Assembly: GCA_009785715.1 (NCBI GenBank)
Contig: WQVT01000106.1
Coordinates: 1-7,507, forward strand
Length of the DNA stretch: 7,507 bases
Direction of reading: 5' to 3'
DNA from: Acidimicrobiaceae bacterium
GTDB lineage: Bacteria > Actinomycetota > Acidimicrobiia > Acidimicrobiales > Palsa-688
In this document: piece after piece, positions 1 to 5,850 of the stretch
Numbering within the stretch: the first letter of the stretch is position 1
Layout: each line of letters begins with the position of its first letter
Program-made: the position numbers and the translations under genes
Notes under the pieces: model-generated
What the model saw: the letters and a program-made list of their open reading frames with translations, nothing else
Told to the model about the DNA's origin: nothing
Database searches by the model: none

Positions 1-1
1 G

Positions 2-640
2 GGTGGCGCCGGACAGGGTGGTCTCGACGGCGCTGGCGGCCAAGGTCCCGGCGGCCAAGCCGGTGCGGGCGTCGGCGCGGGCGGTCAGGGTGCCGGCGGC
101 CAGGCGGGTGCAGGTGTCGGCGCGGGCGACCAAGGTGCTGGCGGCCAGGACGGTGCAGGTATCGGCGCGGGCGGCCAGGGCGCCACCGGCCAAGGTCCAG
201 GAGCAGCTGGGCAGGGCGGCGGCGATCAAGGCGGCACGGCCGGCGCAGGCGGGCAGGCCGGCACGGGCGTCGGCGCGGGTGGCCAGGCCAGCGCGTACGG
301 CCAAGGTGCCGCCGCGGCCAGCCAGGTCGGCGCAGGCGGGCCAGGCTCCGGCGGCCAAGGTCCCGGCGGAGGCGAGCAGGGCGGCGCCGATGCCAGCGCG
401 GCCGGCCAAGGTGCCGGCGCAGCCGGACAGGGCGGCGCGGATGCCGGCGTGGCTAGCGCGGGTGGCCAGGCCGGCGCAGGTGCACAAACCGGCGCTGGTA
501 GCCAGGCCGGTGCGGGTGTCGGCGCGGGCGGGGCGGCCGGCGCGGGTGCTCAGGCCGGCGCGGCTGGCCAGGGCGCGGCCGGCCCGACTGGCCAGGGTGG
601 CGGCGATCAGGGCGGCGCGGCCGGCCAGGGCCCCCCAGGT
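2..640 (+). repeat. Gly/Ala/Gln-rich low-complexity coding repeat
   Basis: About 213 codons built almost only from GGC/GCG/CAG-like codons. Recurring words are GAGGQGA, GAGVGAG and AGQGG. The word GGGDQGG occurs twice, about 127 residues apart (near 215 and 596). Gly does not keep a strict every-third-residue register, so this is not a collagen-like G-X-Y tract. It resembles the compositional style of Gly/Ala-rich actinobacterial surface proteins more than a classical SRR domain. Confidence 0.85.
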
Positions 641-1009
641 CGAGATGTCAGCAGTGAATCTGCTGTCGTCGCCGCGTCGACGAGCGAGTCGATCGCAGCC
701 AGCGAGTCTGCGGCGGTCTCCGCCTCCACCTCGGCGAGTGAGTCGGCGTCGGCCAGTGCCCTGCAGACAAACAGCGCTTCGGAGTCGGCTTCCAGCAGCG
801 AGTCGGAGAGCACCGTGCTCTACGCGACCTCCAGCGAGATGCTGTCGTCGAGCGATTCGGAGTCGTTGATCGGCGACTCGGCACTGGCGAGCATGTCCCG
901 GGCCGAGCAGGATCTGCAGAGTGAGGGGCCCGCGGACGCGGACGCGAACCGGCAATCCCGGTTCGGCTCGCTGCTCTCGACGCTAAATATCTTCGGTAGG
1001 CACAAGTGA
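2..1009 (+). CDS. C-terminal part of a Gly/Ala/Gln-rich and serine-rich repeat surface protein; likely accessory Sec substrate (5' truncated)
   Basis: The frame is open from the first bases of the window to a TGA at 1007-1009, giving 335 residues with no visible start, so the gene begins upstream. An ATG-like reading from the GTG at 449 is an internal Val codon inside the same repeat and is not the true start. Residues 1-213 are a low-complexity Gly/Ala/Gln tract with about 10 Ser/Thr. Residues 217-288 are Ser-rich, with SASES/SASTSAS-type runs typical of SRR adhesins such as GspB. The last 47 residues form a polar tail ending in FGRHK. There is no LPXTG, hydrophobic anchor or recognisable binding domain in the visible part. 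It lies directly upstream of secY2, 31 bases away, as expected for the dedicated glycoprotein cargo of that system. Function as a glycosylated adhesin is inferred from context and composition. The missing N-terminus should hold a long SRRP signal peptide if the inference is right. Confidence 0.82.
   Translation, partial: GGAGQGGLDGAGGQGPGGQAGAGVGAGGQGAGGQAGAGVGAGDQGAGGQDGAGIGAGGQGATGQGPGAAGQGGGDQGGTAGAGGQAGTGVGAGGQASAYGQGAAAASQVGAGGPGSGGQGPGGGEQGGADASAAGQGAGAAGQGGADAGVASAGGQAGAGAQTGAGSQAGAGVGAGGAAGAGAQAGAAGQGAAGPTGQGGGDQGGAAGQGPPGRDVSSESAVVAASTSESIAASESAAVSASTSASESASASALQTNSASESASSSESESTVLYATSSEMLSSSDSESLIGDSALASMSRAEQDLQSEGPADADANRQSRFGSLLSTLNIFGRHK
50..184 (+). repeat. three tandem 45-bp units (15 residues each)
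   Basis: Three consecutive in-frame units read GGQAGAGVGAGGQGA, GGQAGAGVGAGDQGA and GGQDGAGIGAGGQGA. A diverged fourth copy, GGQAGTGVGAGGQAS, appears near 248-292. The period is a multiple of three, so gain or loss of units would keep the reading frame. Confidence 0.85.
650..865 (+). other. serine-rich repeat block, probable O-glycosylation region
   Basis: The 72 residues encoded here contain about 30 Ser plus several Thr, with repeated ES, SAS and ASES words. Ser/Glu alternation is like that in SRR glycoproteins, whose Ser/Thr residues receive GlcNAc from GtfA/GtfB. The shift from Gly/Ala/Gln to Ser composition is abrupt, at the PPGRDV junction (635-649). Glycosylation is inferred, not seen. 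Confidence 0.75.
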
Positions 1010-1027
1010 GCCACGTCGAGTGAATTC

Positions 1028-1034
1028 AGGAAGG
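1028..1034 (+). promoter_or_regulatory. ribosome binding site of secY2
   Basis: AGGAAGG sits 6 bases before the GTG at 1041. It supports this GTG as the start, and the protein from here begins with the expected short basic N-terminus before the first membrane segment. No hairpin terminator is visible in the 31 bases between the substrate gene and secY2, so readthrough is likely. Confidence 0.75.
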
Positions 1035-1040
1035 TGAAGC

Positions 1041-2345
1041 GTGGCCCGGATTCGTGACGGCAAGTTCTCACCGCTGCAGATCAAGCTCGCCTGGAGCGCC
1101 TTGTTCCTGTGGTGCTTCTTGGCCGGCCGCCACATCCCCATCCCCTATCTCCACGACGTGGCCAAGGGGAGCGCCGCCAACGCCGAGCTGCTCAACGCGG
1201 CCAACATTGCCACGGGTGGCAACTTCTTCTCCCCTTCTCTGTTCTCGCTGGGCCTGGGTCCGTGGATGGAGGCGATGATCCTCTGGCGCTTTTTGTTCAT
1301 TGCCAAGATCGCCAGGGACCATAAGATCCCCGAACAGACGGTGAACCGGGCTCGCAACCTCGTGATGGTGGCCCTGGCAGTGTTCCAGGCCACCAGCCTG
1401 ATGTCGCGCTATGAGATCGGGTCGCTTTCGGTGGGACCGTTCTCCGACCGGGTCAACGCGAAGATCATCATCGTCGCTTTCCTGATTGCCGGCGCGATCG
1501 CGGTGTCATGGCTGGCCCAGAAGAACGCGGACCTGGGACTCGGCGGCATCACCATGTTTGTCCTCTACCAGGTCATCATCAGCGCCATGCAGAACAGAGG
1601 GGTGCTGTCCGTCGCGGCAAGTAACCCGCGTGACCTGCGCGTCTTGGCGGTGGTGATACTGGCGTGTGTCTGCGTGGGGGGCGTCGGGGTTATCGCCGCC
1701 AACGCCGAGATGCGCCTGCACGTCAACAAGATCTCCATCGACAGCGGCTACACGGGAAAGTCGTATCTCCCGATCAAGCTCAACCCGGCCGGCGCCTCAC
1801 CCATCATGTACGCGCTGACCCTGCTCGCCTTGCCCCAGTACTTCGCGCACACGGTGAGCGCGGTGGTGCCAGCCACGACAGCGGGCGTGAACCGGTTCCT
1901 CTCTGTATGGGGGCTGACCAATCCCGTCGGGTTCAGCGTCTACCTTCTGCTGCTGTTCGGGATGACGATCTTCTTCGGGTTGTTCACGGTCGGCACCAGG
2001 GCCGTGGCCGAACGGATGCAGAAGACCGGCGAGTACTTCGACCACGTTCCGCCAGGCCGTGCCACGAGGCGGTACCTCCGCAGACACGTCGTGCTGCTCT
2101 CCTCGCTGAGTGGCGTGTTCCTCGTGATCTTCACTGGTGTGCCGCTGCATTTCATCGGGTCGTACCCGAACCTGCAGTACCTACTGACGGCGCCGGCAAC
2201 CCTGCTTATCCTGCTAGGTGTGCTTTGGCTGCTTTATGAGGAGGTCGGCGACACCGTGCTCGGCACGAAGTACGTTTTCGCCTTCAAGACCGCATCGGGC
2301 AAGGCGTCTTCGACCAAGTCCTCCTCGAGCGGAGCGTTGGCATGA
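1041..2345 (+). CDS. secY2: accessory Sec translocon channel protein SecY2
   Basis: This 434-residue membrane protein of the SecY family forms the dedicated channel for export of SRR glycoproteins. It starts at a GTG with a good ribosome binding site. I see ten hydrophobic segments, near residues 15-33, 66-87, 104-121, 141-158, 167-184, 200-220, 252-272, 297-318, 350-368 and 380-398, the usual SecY number. Family marks are GRHIPIP after the first segment, the YLPIKLNPAGASPIMYA block (residues 242-258) before segment 7, and the PPGRATRRYLRRHV loop (337-350), which corresponds to the SecA-contacting cytoplasmic loop. It is near the normal SecY2 length. The C-terminus carries a Lys/Ser-rich tail (residues 416-430). 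Position just before asp1-3 and secA2 separates it from the housekeeping SecY, which normally sits in a ribosomal protein operon. Its TGA overlaps the asp1 ATG. Confidence 0.93.
   Translation: MARIRDGKFSPLQIKLAWSALFLWCFLAGRHIPIPYLHDVAKGSAANAELLNAANIATGGNFFSPSLFSLGLGPWMEAMILWRFLFIAKIARDHKIPEQTVNRARNLVMVALAVFQATSLMSRYEIGSLSVGPFSDRVNAKIIIVAFLIAGAIAVSWLAQKNADLGLGGITMFVLYQVIISAMQNRGVLSVAASNPRDLRVLAVVILACVCVGGVGVIAANAEMRLHVNKISIDSGYTGKSYLPIKLNPAGASPIMYALTLLALPQYFAHTVSAVVPATTAGVNRFLSVWGLTNPVGFSVYLLLLFGMTIFFGLFTVGTRAVAERMQKTGEYFDHVPPGRATRRYLRRHVVLLSSLSGVFLVIFTGVPLHFIGSYPNLQYLLTAPATLLILLGVLWLLYEEVGDTVLGTKYVFAFKTASGKASSTKSSSSGALA
2331..2334 (+). promoter_or_regulatory. ribosome binding site of asp1
   Basis: GGAG lies 7 bases before the ATG at 2342, inside the end of secY2. 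The ATGA stop-start overlap suggests translational coupling, so a short Shine-Dalgarno sequence may be enough. Confidence 0.55.
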
Positions 2346-3913
2346 TCCACTTCATCCCCGCCTGGTACAACCCCACCCGCCCCTGGTACTCCGCCTACAG
2401 CGTATGGTTCGAGGCGGCGGCGAGCGCGGAGTCCGACGACACCGTCACCCAACTCAGGGTCTTCCAGCAGGGCAGCGAGGACGTCGGACTCATCGTTCTG
2501 AACTACGCCCCGAGCCTGCGGCGGTTCCTCCACAGCCAGAACGTGTTCGACGTGCCGTACTGGTCTCTGTTCGACCAGATCCAGGGCCTCGAGAACGACT
2601 ACACCCGGCCGCTCGACTTCCTCAAACTGGAATGGCCCGAAGACGTCAGCTTCTACTACAACCCCTTCGTCGTCACCGTGATGCAAGACAACGACGTGTA
2701 CGCCCGCGTCTTACTCGCGCTGGGAGGCACACTGCGGTCCATCCGCTACTACGCCGACGGCCTGACCACCCTGGAGCGGATCTTCGACGACCGCGGCTTC
2801 CTCTCCAGCGTGCTTATGTACGACGAGGACGGTCAGGCTATTACCCAGTATTACCTCTCGCGTACCGGCGACGTGATCCTTAGCGAAGACCTGCCTTCCG
2901 GGCACATCGATGTCCTCCAAAACGAGGACCGCTTCCAAAGCCAGTCTTACGACCGCTGGGAAGACCTGATAGCTGAGTTCCTCGGCGCGCACCTGCGCCA
3001 GCGGTCAGGGGAGGGCGACACGGTGGTCCTGGCGCTGTCGGCGCAGCACAACGAGCTGGTCCGATCGGTGCTCGAAGACCAGACCCTGGTGCTCTCGCGT
3101 CTCGGGGGGAAGCCGGCAAACGCTTCGAGCGACCTGCTCCAGCGGGCTGGCGCGGTCTTCTCAGGGATCGCCCCGGCCGCCGACGACGATTCCGCCGAGC
3201 AGGCGGACGAGTGGATGTTCTTGCCCGAGCTGTCGATCTACCCATTGGAGCATCGCCCGACGTTCGGAGCCAGCGCGAACGAGTCCAAGGTCTACGTCTC
3301 GTTGTTCGTGGACAACCTCACGACCGAAGACCTCGATTACGCGATCGCAATGATGGCGGGGGTGCTCGTGGGCGACGACCGCACCCGCCTCCTTCCGCTC
3401 ACCTTCAGGTCCAGGGACCTGGACTACCTCCGCGGGATCCGGGGCGTGATCAACGGATACCAGCACCTCGACCTCGCGTTGCTGGGCGGCGACGAGACCG
3501 CCGGCCTGGGCGCCGACCTGGGCGTCGCCGACGGGCCGGAGGAGAAGATCCAGCTCACCTTCGTGGACCGGGAGGCCGACCTGATCCGGACGATGGGCAG
3601 GTCCCGGGTGCTCATCGACCTCGGCTCGACGGTGAACCACCGCCTGGCCGTCGAGGCGGTGAGCGCCGGGGTACCGCAGGTCAACCGCTCCGAGCAGGAG
3701 CTGTGCACGCACCCGATCAATGGGTACGTGATCGGCGACGACTCGGAGCTCCCGACGGCCGTCAGCTACTTCCTCTCGGGGCTGGAGCACTGGAACCAGT
3801 CCCTCGTCCAGTGCAGGGTGCTGGAGGACCTCTTCAGCGCGCAGGAGGTGCTGAACCGCTGGGGCCTCATCAAGGAGGTGGCGGCCTATGCGGGTCCTGC
3901 AGATCGGGTGTGA
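2342..3913 (+). CDS. asp1: accessory Sec system protein Asp1
   Basis: This 523-residue cytosolic protein is close to the usual Asp1 length. The N-terminus MIHFIPAWY...RPW, followed by DDTVTQLRVFQ (residues 32-42) and SLFDQIQG (75-82), is the family signature. The C-terminal half has SRVLIDLG (421-428), SAGVPQVNR (441-449) and NGYVIGD, matching the conserved end of Asp1. From work on streptococcal Asp1, the protein has a GT-B glycosyltransferase-like fold without known transferase activity. It acts with Asp2 and Asp3 to bring glycosylated adhesin to SecA2. The start is fixed by the 4-base overlap with secY2. The end overlaps asp2 by 26 bases. Loss of asp1 abolishes export of the SRR adhesin in studied species; the same role here is inferred from homology. 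Confidence 0.94.
   Translation: MIHFIPAWYNPTRPWYSAYSVWFEAAASAESDDTVTQLRVFQQGSEDVGLIVLNYAPSLRRFLHSQNVFDVPYWSLFDQIQGLENDYTRPLDFLKLEWPEDVSFYYNPFVVTVMQDNDVYARVLLALGGTLRSIRYYADGLTTLERIFDDRGFLSSVLMYDEDGQAITQYYLSRTGDVILSEDLPSGHIDVLQNEDRFQSQSYDRWEDLIAEFLGAHLRQRSGEGDTVVLALSAQHNELVRSVLEDQTLVLSRLGGKPANASSDLLQRAGAVFSGIAPAADDDSAEQADEWMFLPELSIYPLEHRPTFGASANESKVYVSLFVDNLTTEDLDYAIAMMAGVLVGDDRTRLLPLTFRSRDLDYLRGIRGVINGYQHLDLALLGGDETAGLGADLGVADGPEEKIQLTFVDREADLIRTMGRSRVLIDLGSTVNHRLAVEAVSAGVPQVNRSEQELCTHPINGYVIGDDSELPTAVSYFLSGLEHWNQSLVQCRVLEDLFSAQEVLNRWGLIKEVAAYAGPADRV
3872..3878 (+). promoter_or_regulatory. ribosome binding site of asp2
   Basis: AAGGAGG, a near-perfect Shine-Dalgarno sequence, lies 9 bases before the ATG at 3888 and inside the 3' end of asp1. 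It decides the start of asp2, whose first residues MRVLQIG match the usual Asp2 opening. Confidence 0.8.
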
Positions 3914-5423
3914 AGACTGGTCTCAGTCCTGCGGTGTGCCGGACGGCGTCGAGTGGTGCTTCGTCGACGCGGGCGACGCCTCAGGTTTCGACGTCGACAT
4001 CATCGGAGCCATCGACGTCACGATCCTCGACGCGCTGTGCGACCTCGACAACCTGGTGGCAGTCGACGCCCTGATCACGCCGTACACGCTCGTCCTCGCG
4101 CGACACCTCGAGGCCGCGTTCGACGGCACCTACAAGGAGTTCTTCGCGCGCAAGGCGGTGGTCTACGAGGATATGGACGATCGCCAGCGCCTCGTCGATG
4201 ATTTGCCCCGGAAGTACTTCGCCGGGCAGTTCGGTCAGAAACTGGACATCCGCAAGGCGCTGGTCTCGCCGTTCCACACCTCGAGATGGTGGTTCGAGGG
4301 GAACTCCTACCTCTCGACAGACATCGACCACGACGAGGGCTTCCGTCAGCTGATCATGTGGAAGGAGAACATCCCCTACGACGGCGACCATGTGCTCGAG
4401 CTGTGGCCTGAGTACGTGAAAGACGCCGGTTGCGAGATCGAGTTCGGGGTGCAGCTGATCCAGAGCGGCACGTCGGAAGTGATCGCCTTCCAGAAGAGAT
4501 ACTCCGAGGCCGAGCTGGCGGAGCCGATCGTCTTCTCTCCCCCGACGAGCGGCTACCTGTCGTGCTCGGTCTTCGCCAAGGGGACCGGGCTGGTCAGGGT
4601 CGGTCCGATCCATTACCGCCACTCGCGGCTCGGAGCAGGCCAGTTTCTCCCCGGCGGCCAAAGGATCGTCGACAGCGGGCGTGAGGAGCTCTTCTACTAC
4701 TTCCACCCCGGCAACCTGTTGCCCCCGCTGAACATCTACTTCGCCGGTTACCGCCCCGCGGAGGGCTTCGAGGGCTACTTCATGATGGCGGGTCTCGGGC
4801 ATCCCTTCCTGCTCGTCACGGACCCGCGCCTCGAGGGCGGTCGCTTCTACATCGGCAGCGAGGAGCTCGAGGCACGGATGGCGAAGGTGATCCGGGAGCG
4901 CATCGAAGCGCTGGGTTTCCGCGAGGAGGACGTGATCTTCTCGGGACTGTCGATGGGCTCGTTCGGCGCGCTCTACTACGGATCACAGTTCAAAGCGCAC
5001 GCCATCATCGCCGGCAAGCCCATCGTCGACCTCGGGTATGTCGCCGAGCGCGGCCGGCTGGTGCGCCCCAACGACTTCTTCACGATCTTCGACATCGTGA
5101 ACTTCTGGAAGAGGGAGGGACGGGGGGGGAACAGTGCGACCGTCGAAGGCTTCACGCAGGACCTGCTCGCCCGCTGGCACGGCAACCCGGGTTTCGGGGA
5201 CACGAAGATCCTGCTGTCGTACATGTTGCAGGACGACTACGACGACCAGGCCTACTACGCACTCCTCCACTCGCAGACCGGCAAACCGACGACCGTGATC
5301 GCCCGCGGCTACCAGGGCCGGCACAACGACGACAGCGCGTCGATCGTGACCTGGTTCCACAACCAGTACCGGAGGGTCATCGACGAGTACCGGAGGGCGC
5401 GCGATGGCGACTCGCGAGGTTGA
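3888..5423 (+). CDS. asp2: accessory Sec system protein Asp2, GlcNAc O-acetyltransferase
   Basis: This 511-residue protein has the length and layout of Asp2. The N-terminal part (about 1-300) is followed by an alpha/beta-hydrolase-like domain. The nucleophile elbow G-L-S-M-G is at residues 353-357, giving Ser355 (codon at 4950). An Asp-rich stretch (449-453) offers the acid. His479 in GRHND is the probable catalytic His. In Streptococcus gordonii, Asp2 acetylates GlcNAc on the adhesin GspB with a Ser-acid-His triad and also has a separate essential role in export, so both roles are expected here. It acts in the cytosol with Asp1, Asp3 and SecA2. The gene overlaps asp1 by 26 bases and asp3 by 20, each time with a strong Shine-Dalgarno sequence. 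Which Asp is the triad acid cannot be fixed without an alignment or structure model. Confidence 0.94.
   Translation: MRVLQIGCEDWSQSCGVPDGVEWCFVDAGDASGFDVDIIGAIDVTILDALCDLDNLVAVDALITPYTLVLARHLEAAFDGTYKEFFARKAVVYEDMDDRQRLVDDLPRKYFAGQFGQKLDIRKALVSPFHTSRWWFEGNSYLSTDIDHDEGFRQLIMWKENIPYDGDHVLELWPEYVKDAGCEIEFGVQLIQSGTSEVIAFQKRYSEAELAEPIVFSPPTSGYLSCSVFAKGTGLVRVGPIHYRHSRLGAGQFLPGGQRIVDSGREELFYYFHPGNLLPPLNIYFAGYRPAEGFEGYFMMAGLGHPFLLVTDPRLEGGRFYIGSEELEARMAKVIRERIEALGFREEDVIFSGLSMGSFGALYYGSQFKAHAIIAGKPIVDLGYVAERGRLVRPNDFFTIFDIVNFWKREGRGGNSATVEGFTQDLLARWHGNPGFGDTKILLSYMLQDDYDDQAYYALLHSQTGKPTTVIARGYQGRHNDDSASIVTWFHNQYRRVIDEYRRARDGDSRG
5392..5397 (+). promoter_or_regulatory. ribosome binding site of asp3
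   Basis: GGAGGG lies 6 bases before the ATG at 5404, inside the end of asp2. An identical 12-base string AGTACCGGAGGG occurs at 5365-5376 and again at 5386-5397; only the second is correctly spaced for asp3. Confidence 0.7.
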
Positions 5424-5850
5424 CCGCGTCGGCTGGGGCAGCCCCAACAGCCAGGCGTCTCTCTATGGATCGGCGCTGACAATGGAGTCGTCGGGGGCGG
5501 TGCACCTCGTCAACCACCTCATGCCCGCCGGCACGACGATCCAGGAGTGGTACTCGTTCACCGAGTACGAGTCGGCGCGGGACACCCCGGTCCTGCCGCT
5601 GCTTCACCACGGCAAGAGGTACCGCCTCGTCCTTGAGGTCGTGTCCGTTCCGGAGGGCACCTTCATCGTCGAGGTGCGGTATTTCGACCGCTTCAAGGAG
5701 CTGTTGCGTACCAATGTGTTGTACCCACCGGAGTATGAGTTCGGGTATCCGGAAGACTGTCACCACTACACGATCCGGCTGGTGAACGGCGGGTGTGACG
5801 AGCTCCGTTTCACGTCCCTGACGGTGCTGGAGGTGAGGGCGGATGGCTAG
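5404..5850 (+). CDS. asp3: accessory Sec system protein Asp3
   Basis: This small cytosolic protein of 148 residues is in the usual Asp3 size range. It carries the family features: SLYGSAL (19-25), a VNHLMPAGTTIQEWYSF block (36-52), PVLPLLHHGKRYRL (62-75) and RYFDR (92-96). Streptococcal Asp3 is known to have a beta-sandwich carbohydrate-binding-module-like fold and forms a complex with Asp1 and Asp2 that contacts SecA2 and the glycosylated adhesin. The ATG at 5404 is chosen for its Shine-Dalgarno sequence and because the conserved part begins soon after. It overlaps asp2 by 20 bases and secA2 by 8, in different frames. The family is short and diverged, but the fit of motifs, size and position makes the call secure. 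Confidence 0.91.
   Translation: MATREVDRVGWGSPNSQASLYGSALTMESSGAVHLVNHLMPAGTTIQEWYSFTEYESARDTPVLPLLHHGKRYRLVLEVVSVPEGTFIVEVRYFDRFKELLRTNVLYPPEYEFGYPEDCHHYTIRLVNGGCDELRFTSLTVLEVRADG
5829..5833 (+). promoter_or_regulatory. ribosome binding site of secA2
   Basis: GGAGG lies 9 bases before the ATG at 5843, within the last codons of asp3. It supports the start that overlaps asp3 by 8 bases. Confidence 0.7.

Noticed and set aside
50..184. CRISPR-like array or collagen-like domain
   Set aside because: The repeats are contiguous, in frame and without spacers, so not CRISPR. Gly does not hold an every-third-position register, so not collagen-like.
3..869. 288-residue + strand open frame rich in Ala/Arg/Pro
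   Set aside because: It overlaps the Gly/Ala/Gln substrate frame one base out of phase; its composition is what GGC/GCG repeats give when shifted. The substrate frame continues into a meaningful Ser-rich block, which this one does not.
1010..1040. Terminator or promoter between the substrate gene and secY2
   Set aside because: Only 31 bases are present and show a ribosome binding site, with no hairpin, T-tract or clear -35/-10 pair.
3211..4074. 287-residue + strand frame rich in Arg/Gly/Pro across the asp1/asp2 junction
   Set aside because: It is a shifted shadow of Asp1 and Asp2, with GC-rich composition and no family features.
3981..4802. 273-codon - strand frame opposite asp2
   Set aside because: It is antisense to a well-supported gene, with no domain and no convincing ribosome binding site seen.
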